In this document: in pieces, positions 33,440-43,869 of the stretch | Position numbering within the stretch: position 1 is the stretch's first letter | Layout: each line of letters starts with the position of its first letter | DNA from: Oxytricha trifallax | Taxonomy: Eukaryota > Ciliophora > Spirotrichea > Sporadotrichida > Oxytrichidae | Length of the DNA stretch: 64,000 nt | Assembly: GCA_000711775.1 (NCBI GenBank) | Contig: ARYC01017975.1 | Location: forward strand, 1-64,000 | Direction of reading: 5' to 3' | Program-made: the position numbers and the translations under genes | Notes under the pieces: generated by a model | Database searches by the model: none | What the model was told of the DNA's origin: nothing | The model's input: the letters and a program-made list of their open reading frames with translations, nothing else

Positions 33440-34145
33440 TTCAGCGCATCTAAGAAATAATTGGGTTTTAAAAATAAGTGTATAGGCTGCTCTAACAATA
33501 AGTATTTAGAGATTTTATTACTCATGATTAGTGAAAAATTACTAGTTGGAAAATATTCAAAAACATATGGAAAAAAGGCTTTTAATTTGATGAGTGTAAT
33601 TTCAGATTCAGTCATAATTAATCTCTACATTAACACAAAAAATATTGTCAAGAAATGACGAAAAGAGGATCATTAAAGAACTTAGACTTTTATCTAACCA
33701 CTACATTAAACCAACCCACTTTATAAAAAAATCTAAAGTAATTGAATGCAACGTTAGAGTACAAGTAAATAATTTGGGAAGAATTTCATTAGATTAAATC
33801 CTTAATTCTGGAACATTGTTTAAATCAGTATTTACGGATCAATCCTGGGAACTCAGCTGCTTTGATTTACCAAATGACTGCCTTTTACATTTAAAATTAA
33901 AAGAAATGCCAATGTCCATTATTCATGAAGAGTCTATCTGTAAATCTGGGTTACGAATGGTAAACCAGAAGTTGCACTTTCGTTTTTCAATAAGAAAACA
34001 TGGTTATAGATTGAAGGAAAATTTATTTTGGATTAAATCAAACAAGTCAGGAGAAATATAGAGAGTAACAGGACTATACATTCAGCATGGGTTTAAGCTT
34101 ATTCTTGTTGGTTTTAAAGGCAGCTAAGAAAAAACAATTCATTGA
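33440..34145 (+). CDS. Plus-strand coding block of unknown protein
   Basis: Two overlapping frames. The first (to TGA 33656-33658) is open from about 33440 and reads NKYLEILLLMISEKLL. The second (33642 to TGA 34143-34145) is open for 167 codons: RIIKELRLLSNHYIKPTHF, LLHLKLKEMPMSIIHE and so on, with a natural composition. A small IES, an intron or a frameshift near 33640-33658 must join them. A further block follows downstream. The family is not recognised. Confidence 0.55.
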
Positions 34146-34200
34146 GCATGATGAAAATATGTTTGAATGTTATAATTAAGTTAATGAAAAAATATCTTGA

Positions 34201-34770
34201 AGCCTCATACCCATTACAAAATTGTTGAAAAACTTGTACCTGGCAGGCATATCTAGAAATATTTGGTCAGCACATTACATTAGGAGAGGGAGGGCTACCA
34301 TGGGCAACTATCTTAGTTACATTATGATTTTTTGTAATAGTGACTTACCAACTTAAATCTCCAAGCAAATTTTACAGAATGACTTATTGTTTTTAACCTC
34401 TTCATTAATCTAGTGTATAGTTTCATCTAAATCTTTTCAATCAAGCATCAAGTCCCTTTAAGATCCCTAACTTCTCCAACTATCCTATTGATATCAAAAT
34501 GAATCTAGAAAGGATGCCATTCATATTTGTGCTGGATGCGATATATCTGAATTACAAGAATATCTATCTAAGAAGGCGTAGATTATAATAATCCAAAAAG
34601 TTTATACCTTTAAATTTAATAATTTTCTCTGTTTTGGGGAGGCATCACGCAATGCTAAGAATTTTTATTAAAGCTACTTTACTATCATTAAAGTATTTAC
34701 TTATTCTATAGACAACCACTTTGTCAAAAATTTGAAGGTAAAATCATTTCTTATAATTGCAAAGTATTGA
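34201..34770 (+). CDS. Plus-strand coding-like block with one in-frame TGA
   Basis: A frame of 189 codons ends at TGA 34768-34770 with a single internal TGA at 34489-34491. Pieces such as TMGNYLSYIMIFC and KDAIHICAGCDISELQEYL are protein-like on both sides of that TGA. It may continue the gene at 33440-34145. It may be a germline pseudogene or interrupted by an unplaced IES. Confidence 0.45.
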
Positions 34771-34904
34771 TTGTTCATACATAAAAATGTACAAATTTAA
34801 CTAACTAAAAGGTAGAATGTGTATTCATGATATATAATTATTTAAACTTATTATTTTAATTATTAATTATATACTAAAACTGCTAGTTCAATCATTTCCA
34901 TAGC

Positions 34905-35896
34905 TCATGTCTCTGTCTGTTCCAGCTGGTTACCAAAAGAAGTGAAATTATTTCTTATGTTATTAGGTCTCGCGAAAACTTCTAAATTGAGCCTATCTGG
35001 GGCCATTTACTGAATGAAGTCATAGATTTGCTAAGGCTTTTCGGAGTGCTTTCCAACTTTAGAGAAGATGACATTATCGGTAACGTGGTACTTGAGCATG
35101 TCTGTCACGTAGCCCTTCTTGCCTATAAGAAAGCTCTCGTTATTTTGAGCTGTGTACATGCCAGATCCTTTGTGTAATTTCTGATTTTTTGTGAGTTTAA
35201 TCCACTCCCCTTTCTCAACTTCATCATAGCCGTGAATTTTCATAAATTATCTTGCTACATCTTTCTTTTGGTTCACAAACCACATTATGAGTATTCCTCT
35301 TTCTTGCACCAACTCTATAGGCATTTTGAGAATTTCCTCGTCAGAGACTGTTTCATAAGGAACTCCTTGTTTTATTCTATAGGCAGGATCCATCAGAACG
35401 ACTTCGTAAAGTTGTTAGTATCTTTGCATAGCGTCTATAGCAATTAGTTCCCACATTTTATAATCTCTGACGTCTCCATGGAATATGACTGGTTCTCTTA
35501 TTATTTTGTAAGTTGTTTAGTATACTTTCTATTGGATGGTTATAAGCCTATACCCATCTTAAATCTCTGTCTCAGCTTTTGCAGGACCTATTGGAAATTC
35601 CTGAGTACTACTGTCATCTCTCTTGAAGTCTTATACTTTTTTTTTGATGGTTTTTTTTTGCAAGTATTTTCGTGTCTCTCACAATTAAATGCCCTTGCCA
35701 TAACCTTGTGACAGTGCTGACATGTGCGTTCTTTTAGTTTTATTGCATTTCTTGCTGTCTTATGGGCATCTCTATGATAATTAGATTGATGCACTTCCAG
35801 TGAATTTAAGCTCTCATGGTTGGTTGGTGGCTCACAGTAGTTGCACAAGTATTATGAAGTAGCCTTGATCTTCTATTCTTTCATTCTCTTTGGCAT
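34905..35896 (-). CDS. C2H2 zinc-finger / MT-A70 adenine methyltransferase fusion
   Basis: ATG at 35896, TGA at 34907-34905, about 330 codons. The N-terminal half has two zinc-finger motifs: CNYC...H-x4-H, and CQHCHKVMARAFNCERH with a following Cys. After a Lys-rich linker the C-terminal ~200 residues read as an MT-A70 (METTL3/14-like) domain: HGDVRDYKMWEL, VVLMDPAYRI (35379-35390 encodes DPAY where the family has DPPW), VPYETVSDEEILKMP, GILIMWFVNQK, EWIKLTKNQKLHKGSGMY, NNESFLIGKKG, SKVGKHSEKPQQIYDFI, LEVFARP. This family methylates adenine N6 in RNA or DNA with SAM; ciliates use members for DNA 6mA. The two halves are in different frames, switching at two A9 tracts (35637-35645, 35651-35659). 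DPAY makes activity uncertain. Confidence 0.85.
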
Positions 35897-35976
35897 GAAG
35901 TAATAATCTATAATTCTATCTGTAGTTATTTCTCTCTATAGCTACTTTATCTTGTTTTTGATTTGAATATTTGAAA

Positions 35977-36558
35977 GAGTGAAAACTTAGGAGGTCACAT
36001 TTTTTTGAGTAGAAACTTAGGTAAGAAATCTCAAATGGGTTTAAGGGTTTTTAATTTGATACATGCCCACATGCCAACAACCCATTTTTTCATAATTTCA
36101 TTAAATACAATATAATTAAAAATTACTTAGTTATTTATATGATGAAACCAAGAATTATTAAACATTATATTAATATAAAAATATTTTGCCTTTGTTAAAT
36201 TATTAGCTGATCATGTCATGACAATGTCATAGGTACTTATAATATTTTTTAAATTCTAAAAAAAATATTTTTTTAAACAAGATTTCTTGTTTTAGTACAA
36301 AATTGACTAATTGGTAGTTATCTCTTAGTTTTAATAATAGTTATTCTATGGGCAACCAAGATAGCTATATATTATAGATAAGTAGAAATTTATCCAGAAA
36401 AGCAATTATAATTCATTTTTACTTACTCTTTATTCACTACTAATTATAGTTGCATAATCTATATGAGTTTCAACCAGAGATTGTTGATCGAACAAAAAAG
36501 TATAAATAAAATGAGTGAAAACTTAGGATGAGCAACTTTTTTGAGTGAAAACTTAGGA
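35977..36558. promoter_or_regulatory. Paired GAGTGAAAACTTAGGA repeats in the divergent promoter region
   Basis: Four copies of a 16-bp motif: 35977-35992, 36007-36022, 36513-36528, 36543-36558. In each pair the copies are exactly 30 bp apart, and each pair is followed by a TCTCAAAT stretch. They lie just upstream of the zinc-finger/methyltransferase gene and within the gap to the 22-kDa gene. They may bind an element-encoded protein, or they may flank an insertion between the pairs. Confidence 0.5.
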
Positions 36559-36959
36559 TGGACAATATAGAATGAGAGTGTAAGTAAATATCTCAAATAT
36601 TAAAAGAATAAATGCTCATAGTGTCAAATGTTTTTAAATTATATCATTTTCTAAAATCACAGGCATGAACCCTATGATGGGGTTTAGGTTCATGGGTTTA
36701 GTTCGATTAATTATATTATAAGAATAATTTTTTATTATTCTTGAAAATGGAGACCTTATATATTAAACTTAGTTCATATTATAAATTCCAATAATATATT
36801 CTGGTCAGCATGTATAGGTTTCGTTCAAGCCTGAATTTCATTAAACTATAGTATATTAAAATCATGAATCAAACATTAGATCAGAATAGTTATAAGAATT
36901 CGTTTAAAGGTTTTATAGGTTAATTTTAAAATTAAAGATCAATGGAAAGCTAGGGCATC

Positions 36960-37693
36960 CATAGCCATGACGTTAGAGAGTTCTCAAATAAATTTAGATC
37001 CAAAAATGACTGGATTTATTTTTGAGATACAACAGTAAGGTTCTTTTTTTAATATATTTAGAGGGGTACTTTTTACCCAACGATGACCATGTCACCATGA
37101 GGTTCATCAAGGACTTCTTATCAGGCGAAAAACTGCTTTTAAAATCAGGGGAGGTTGTGTAGCTGAACGTACCTTACTATGAAGAACTTTCTGTTTAGAA
37201 TATATTCAAGCAGGTTCAAGAAGACCCTTTGATAATGAAATATATGAACTACTACCCTGACTATCATGTCCTTCCTGACAGAAAATATTTCTATGGGGTG
37301 TTAGGCACTCTCCATACTAACTATCTATCAATGCTAATAAAGCATGCAAACAGAGCAAGAAACTTAAGTGACACTCTTGAGGAAGAGAAAGAAAAAATTA
37401 TAATAAAGGATGATGTTTATAGATAGAAAATGAGCCATTTTACTCAAGTTAGTTTCTTATATAAATTAATTATTTATTTAGAGTCAAAGGGGAAAGCCCT
37501 TGCCATGCTAAAGTTGAAATCTAAGCCTCGCAATCATAAATAAAAACGATAGCACCATGAAATCTCTGCTTCGTTTAATGACTATCTAAGCAAAAGTCAG
37601 GGTAAGAAAGCACTCGGTGGGCAACTTGGGGACGTCACCATGACTCAGGAGTCTTATCATGAAAGGGTGCCAGAAAAAAGTTCCATGGAATGA
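36960..37693 (+). CDS. 22-kDa homologue of the MT-A70-bearing element
   Basis: The main exon runs from about 37061 to TGA 37691-37693. It opens GYFLPNDDHVTMRFIKDFL and continues VPYYEELSVQNIF and RKYFYGVLGTLHTNYL, aligning along its length with the TBE 22-kDa protein. An upstream exon (about 36960-37030) shows NKFRSKNDW, matching GKFRSKEDL of the TBE, with a TGA at the position of a Trp; a GTAAGG...TTTAG(AG) intron separates them. A 36-nt GTTAGT...TTAGAG stretch near 37445 could be a second, frame-neutral intron. It ends 7 bp from the transposase stop. Confidence 0.8.
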
Positions 37694-37700
37694 ACAATTC

Positions 37701-38780
37701 TCAAAAAGAATGATAATCTGTGTTTTATTAGCACCTTTAAGAGTTTATATAATTTTTCATTTTTTCTATATGCCTTAATAAAACTCTTTTAATTGCTTAT
37801 CTTGATATACTCTCTATTGCCCTTTTAATGATTTAAATATGAGCAAGCTCGCCTAACTGGAAGTTGCTTCCTATCACTTCTTGTCTATACTAGTGCTTTA
37901 CTTAAGAAAACACCTCTTCTATACAATGATACTCTGGTGAGTATGGCGCATTAAACAGACACTGCCAGTTATAGGATTTTATCTTCTCTTGTGCCGCCTT
38001 GTTATGGTGACTTCTTAAATTATCCCAGAAAATTACTATTCTTGCTTTTTGGTTCTTTATGTGCAGATATTCAATCATAACTGAGACATCTGCTGAGTTG
38101 TTTGATTTCAGTTTTATGAAGTAGCCCTCCAACCCGAACTCTTGGCTTATTCCGACTATAGCAGCGAAAGTCTTAAGTTTTAGACCTATTTTTTGGAGTT
38201 ATTAATTTTAGTGAGGCCTAGCCCATGAGTGCTGCTCAATCTGGTATGGCTTAAATATGATCTCATCAATGTAAATAATTTTTCTGCCATGGCTAACCAT
38301 TTCCAAAAGTGATCCAAATCTTTCAAATCTCTACACCTTAATGGATTGCAGTTTTACCATGCTCGCGGTTGAGGTGCTTTTCATCACTTTGTACTTTATC
38401 TTATTTTTCTTGTAAATATATTGAAGTGTGGAAGGTGTAGCTACAGATTACGGGAACTTTCTATGAAATAGCATGGATCGAGTTTAAAGTGATAGTCCTT
38501 TTTGTTTCTCTAATGTTTGCTCGCTTATTATGAAGTTAATGTGATGGTCCTATAATTTTCCCTTATACTAAGGTTTTCCTTGTATGGCATAGTTTTTGGG
38601 TTTCTCCTTAACTTAGCAAACTTTCCTTACAAACCTGATTGAAACCTTTAATATCTTTGCAATATTTTAAATTGTATTCATAAGCTTTTACTCTCCTTAA
38701 GGTTGAGTGGTCCCATAGCGCAGCAACAAGACATATCGCCACACGTTATCTTTAAATTAGAGTGTAGTTCTGGGTTTCAT
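37701..38780 (-). CDS. Intact DDE transposase of the MT-A70-bearing element, 359 aa
   Basis: ATG at 38780 to TGA 37703-37701, 1080 bp, no frame break with TAA/TAG as Gln. N-terminal region VWRYVLLLRYG matches the TBE transposase start, followed by helix-turn-helix-like sequence. Catalytic motifs: IIYIDEIIF (Asp), IVIFWDNLRSHH (Asp), APYSPEYHCIEEVF (Glu), with 34 residues between the second Asp and the Glu, so DD34E of the IS630/Tc1/mariner type. The intact frame suggests recent activity or selection. Length agrees with the 42-kDa TBE transposase. Confidence 0.92.
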
Positions 38781-38899
38781 TATAGAGTATTTATATTTAA
38801 ACGAGTTATTAAATTATTATATATCACATACTATAAATCATGATTAATCGCTAAGTTAAGGTTTATCAGAATTAACAGCAAACCCATATCTAAGAGATT

Positions 38900-41380
38900 C
38901 CACACAATTTAATAAGCAAAATAAAGTGAAAATGGTAGCATTTGAAGTTAATGAACAATCCCAAGACCACCAATCTATGTAAATATTATAAAATAAAATA
39001 GAAACTCAGTGAGAGCGATGTTTAAGTTAAATATTATATGCTTGTTTCATTAGTTGTTCGCTTTATTAATTTTCAGGAATATTGGGTGAACTTGATAACT
39101 ATCAATTATATAATATAAGTTTCTATTTTTGATAAATTCCTATATAATTACATTTAGGTAAATAAATAGGCATGAAATAAAGCTAAAAGCTTATTAGTGA
39201 AGAACTTTGTCTACTGATAAATAAGTTTATGTATTTTTGTCATAATTTCCACTTCTTACTATTACAACTGAACTTTAATTTGAATCTTGATGTTTTATTA
39301 ATTAATTAATTTATTTAATTAGAATGAGTTAAATAAATTAAGATATATCACCAGTTAGGAGAGTTTTTCTTGTAAACATCAATCCATGAGGAAATGTCTC
39401 TAATTCAGGCGAACAAGTTAATACTTATATCACTACTATAGTTAATTAGGTATATCCCTCTTCACAACATACAGCAGTTTTCCTTTTCCTTACAAATTAT
39501 CTTAGCAATATCAAAGCATGCCAGTTGTTAAATAACACATCAAAGACTAATATATGAAAATAACAATAATGATTAACTATTTAGAATTGATATAAAAATG
39601 CAGCTGATGAGAACTGCTCTTTTATTGATTCATAGTTTAAAAATAAATCACTTTCATTGAGTAATTTCAAATGAGAATATCTGTAAAACAATATATGAAT
39701 AAATTGATATATTTTAAATTATTAAAAGGTGATGAAATATCTATATGACCACAATTAAATCATTGAAACTTCAAATTTCAAGGTCAGATGTTGTTTGAAA
39801 TTAAATTAAAAATTTTATACTTCACTTATAAATTCTCATTATATTAAAGATTGCTGTCCTCAAGTATTTCCACTTTTATTTTATTGTAACTTATTTATTG
39901 AATAACTGAAAGATCATTCTTTGAGGAGTTGAAATTATAAACAGGAGAATAATACTTGAATAGGAGGAATGAAATTAATTTATATATATATATGCAATAT
40001 GCATAAATTCATCAGAGACATCCCCAGTAGCTCAGATTCTTTAGTTTCAATTAACAATTCATGAATAAGATTAGATTTTAGCAAATTGAAATAAGTTAAC
40101 TCATCTTATGAATTTCTAATATAAATAAGACATTTTTGTAAGATGAATATGATTTCAGCTTATAACAACTATCAAATAACATTAAGAGCAATGATTCTCA
40201 CTAGTGCAATTAAATTAATCTGCGATTATTCTTGGATTTATCAAAGCACGAATTTAATCTGATTTATGCAGATAATTTCAAGTGCTCTATCAATGATCTT
40301 TTGTATTAATTTATTCTGTACTCACATTAAATAATTAGTTCACTTTAATGTAACATCTTCTTATTTATATTATATTATAATACATTGATATTAATTTATA
40401 TTGTTATTGAATTATAGAAATCAAAACCGACTTGAAGTGCTTTGGAATGTTTAGATGATTGAAATCAATTGAAACCACAATAGCAACTGTTGTGAAATGG
40501 CAGCCAAGGAGATTATCATGTAGTGAAATTTGGACTCACTGCCCATCTACTTCTACATAAGAGATAAATTCAATGCTAGCTAGTATTTTATAAAGAAAAG
40601 CACTCAGAAATAGCTGAGAATATAAGTTTATCAAGTACTATAAGGTTATAAAGAATATGATGCGGTATTAATTGCGTATAAGATAAAATGATTATTAAAT
40701 ATATAATAATTTATATTGATTTAAGGGAGAAAATATTTTAAATTTATGCTTATTACCTTGAATAGACTAATCCAAGTCAATTATCAAAACCATGGTATCA
40801 ATTAATTGCTTTTCAACAATAGGATATATAAATTAAGTATTAGGTTAATTATTTTTATTTCTATCATGTAATTTATTATCATATTACAATAATATTAGAT
40901 ATACCCCTATTCTATTTATAATATAATCAAACATGGAGTATTACTTAAACACTGTTTATAACATAGATACATTGAATGTTGATTATAGAGTATGGTTTGT
41001 TCTGCCAATATGATCGACTTTCCAATATTATCGCTATTTCTTCCATATATTTTTTATTTAAATGAACTCAAGTTTAACTGCATGCAGAAATATCACAACT
41101 ATGCCACTTCTGCTGTTGTCGTTTATCTAAATGCTTAAATTGAATGTATTACTTATATAAATATTTATTTAAGTATTTAGGCATATTTTCAAGTACTAGA
41201 ATGTATATTTTCAATAAGACTAAAAAGATAATTGCTGAATTCCAAATCATAGGAAAGAGATAACTGATATTTTGAAATAAGTATTCAAGATGTATTTTAT
41301 CGAATTGATATAAGAATAAAATCAAAATCCAAATGAGTTGATTTGCATATGAAATTGAAATGGTGTAAAATTAAAATAAT
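38900..41380. other. 2.5 kb AT-rich DNA, no gene seen
   Basis: No protein-like frame and no recognised repeat. Composition typical of the non-coding germline DNA in this window. Confidence 0.5.
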
Positions 41381-41547
41381 AAGGGGGGTATTTTTGAGTT
41401 TAGCAGGGCTTAATGAATCAAACTTCTCATTATTCGATCACCTGCTTGCTCTGAGAAAAATATCAAGCAATACTAATAATAAAAAAAATAATATTACGCT
41501 TTTATAAAAAACAAATCAATATCAAACATTTAAAATTAATATATAAT

Positions 41548-41703
41548 ATGACTAGGCTCTGTCTCGTATGCATCTCGGTACAGGGCGAAGTGGAATGGGG
41601 GGGCGAGGTGATTTTCGGAGTTTTTCTATTTCACTACTTGCCACGTCACGGAATTTGCCACATCAACTCATTTCAGACAGATCTACGTCACGACTAAAAT
41701 TGA
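41548..41703 (+). CDS. Small GC-rich ORF, 51 codons, uncertain
   Basis: ATG at 41548, TGA near 41701, in an abruptly GC-rich patch of about 160 bp with a run of seven G. It reads CLVCISVQGEVEWGGEVIF near its start. It could be a short MDS or non-coding. Repeated CCACGTCAC/CTACGTCAC motifs lie at its 3' end. Confidence 0.3.
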
Positions 41704-41719
41704 TGGTTTGATTTTAGTA

Positions 41720-42290
41720 TTAAACAGTGAATTGTTAAATAATTTAATTTGAGTATAACTCTTTAATCAATCAAAATATATAATATTTATTGAAACTCAT
41801 GATACATTTAAAATTATTGTTTTTGAATATATTTGCGTATCATTAAATCATGATAATAGATTAATAGCAAAATGCATTAGATAGTAAATGATAAAAATAA
41901 GATAAGTGAGATGCTTCTAATCAAGAAAGAAAGAGTTTATAAGTAAATAATTTCAATCAAAAAATGCAAAATCAGCTCAAATTATAACTTTCTTATTCCT
42001 TTTGTTGTTAAGAATCCCTTGTAATTTTTAAACTGTTTGATTCATATAATACAATAATCATTAATATAGTCTAATAACTACAATAATTAAAATTAGTAAA
42101 AATTGATTTTGTTATTTTTTATAAAATAAAATAGAGAAAATATTTTGCAATTAATTTTTGAACCTTATAAAATTTTCTCTAATGCATCATAATGCTATAT
42201 AAGACTTAAAACTATAAGATAAATAAAATTAGTTTATTATTATTAAATTAGGTTGACACTGAATAGAACGTGACATAAAACTTAAGATGT
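41720..42290. other. AT-rich stretch, no gene seen
   Basis: AT-rich spacer, nothing recognised. Confidence 0.45.
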
Positions 42291-42299
42291 CGCATATTT

Positions 42300-43717
42300 C
42301 TGGCTAGCAGTTCCTCAACCGAGGTTTCCCTTAATGAATTCAAGCCCCAAGCTCTCTCAAGAAAAAAGCAAAAACATAATGCTAAGCTACTAATGGACAC
42401 AACTCAGAAGACAATTGGGAAGCAGACAGTGAGGTGTCTGACTAGGAATTCAACTCCTACCGTCCAAAAACCTTCATACCCAAATACCAATACCGAGACT
42501 AAGACTAAGACTCAGATACTTCAAAAATGAACTTAATAAAGTTCTACCTAAGTCTGAAGATGGCTAACACAATGAAATTTTCAACTGGTACAAAATGATC
42601 CCCATGCCAAAAAAGAAAAACTTGTACAAATCATAATACCCGGAAGACGTGGACTTCTATTAAGACGCTCTACAATAAACAACTCAAGGGTACTTCCCAT
42701 ATTTAATACCCAAGTTACCTCCTAATAATAACTAGTTCAAGCAACTATATAGTAACAATTCTTATTAGTAGAGTCATACCCACTACCATACTAACAATGA
42801 AGCAAGTAATAAGGGAACACTTCCAAAAGCCAAGCAACAAAAAGACGAGTCGTCAAAATGGTCTAGAAAACTTCTTAAAACAACACTCAGAGACCCCTGA
42901 AACAAAACCCCAATACTAAATAGGCTATGGACAACATACCTATTTAATAGTGGAGGGGTAGTCAGCAAGACTTTTAACCAAATGCAAAATCAAAGAGTAA
43001 ACCTACTTTCTTTAATACTAACAAAAGAAGATAACCTGACACAAATAACCTTGATTAGCAGCAAATTCAAGTGGCTGATTAGTTGGATTTAGAGAAAAAT
43101 TAATTAGAGACAAAAACTCAAATTCATAAGGAATCACTCCAAACAAAACTCTAACAACCATTATCCCACAATCAGGGGTACTAAATAGGTAGTCCAATAA
43201 TACTTCACTCATTGAGACATCAGAATCTGATCAGATTCTGATAGATTCTTCTATAGAAAATAAACTAACTCATAACATGAACACGTAAGAACTAACCATT
43301 AAGCTAAACATACAACTACAAACTAATGAAGTATAACTGAAACTACTAACAAGTATACATCAGATGTTTCAGAACAACGATCCTAGATTCAAACTCCTTT
43401 AGTTATTAATAGAAGCCAAGGAATAAAACAAAGATCTGAACTTCCAACAAGAAGAAATCTAGCTACTCAACTAACTCAGCATACTATTCTAAGCTGAGCT
43501 ATAATTAAGAAGTATAAACGAGAGAGCACTTCTCACCAACAATCCCCTATAATTAGACATGTTAGCAATGTTGGTCATTATTATGAATCGAGTTTTTTAG
43601 TCTCAGACTTTGATAGAAAAAAGAGACATAGGAAACTATACAGAAAAAGAAAGAAAAGGCAAGAATAAAATGAGAGAGAAGAAAAATTCGAAAGAAAAGA
43701 AATTTGAAAGTAATTAA
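42300..43717 (+). CDS. Gln/Asn-rich coding block in several frames, possible retroelement ORF
   Basis: Plus-strand protein-like pieces follow each other in different frames: WEADSEVSDQEFNSYRPK, then NWYKMIPMPKKKNLYKS to a TGA near 42899, then DQQQIQVADQLDLEKN, then a long helical Gln/Leu-rich piece from about 43215 (LTIKLNIQLQTNEVQLKLL, LRSINERALLTNN) ending with a Lys/Arg tail and TGA near 43717. GC content is raised throughout. At least three frame changes mean decay or unplaced IESs. An (ATT)n tract 90 bp downstream fits the 3' end of a non-LTR retroelement. No reverse-transcriptase motif seen, so an ORF1-like protein is only a guess. Confidence 0.5.
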
Positions 43718-43779
43718 TGTCCATATTAATGAAATCAATACTTAAATCAAAAGGGCTAGTCCCTTACATATATTAACAT

Positions 43780-43820
43780 ATATAATTGATCGGGGTCCCC
43801 CAGAGAACCTCAATGTGATC

Positions 43821-43865
<45 letters not shown>
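43780..43865. repeat. Probable retroelement 3' end with (TTA)n tail
   Basis: A short hairpin-like GATCGGGGTCCCCC segment and the motif CCTCAATGTGATC are followed by about 16 TTA units (43816-43865). The same layout, CTCGATGTGAGTTAATTATT and a shorter tail, ends the repeat at 52230-52623. Confidence 0.6.
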
Positions 43866-43867
<2 letters not shown>

Positions 43868-43869
43868 AG

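Larger units (their letters stand above)
34780..38900. mobile_element. TBE-like element carrying a zinc-finger/MT-A70 methyltransferase
   Basis: Three genes in the TBE plan: zinc-finger fusion (minus, 34905-35896), 22-kDa homologue (plus, to 37693), DDE transposase (minus, 37701-38780), with the last two converging at 7 bp. The coding unit of 3.9 kb matches the 3.8 kb of the complete TBE. No telomeric repeat or convincing inverted repeat was found outside, so the ends given are approximate. The transposase frame is intact and the element looks much better preserved than its relatives at 30 and 53 kb. Confidence 0.8.

Noticed and set aside
33427..33615. Minus-strand ORF of 62 codons
   Set aside because: Shadow of the plus-strand coding block at 33440-34145.
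43807..43865. Poly-Asn ORF on minus (43742-43927)
   Set aside because: The Asn run is the translation of the TTA microsatellite, not a real coding repeat.
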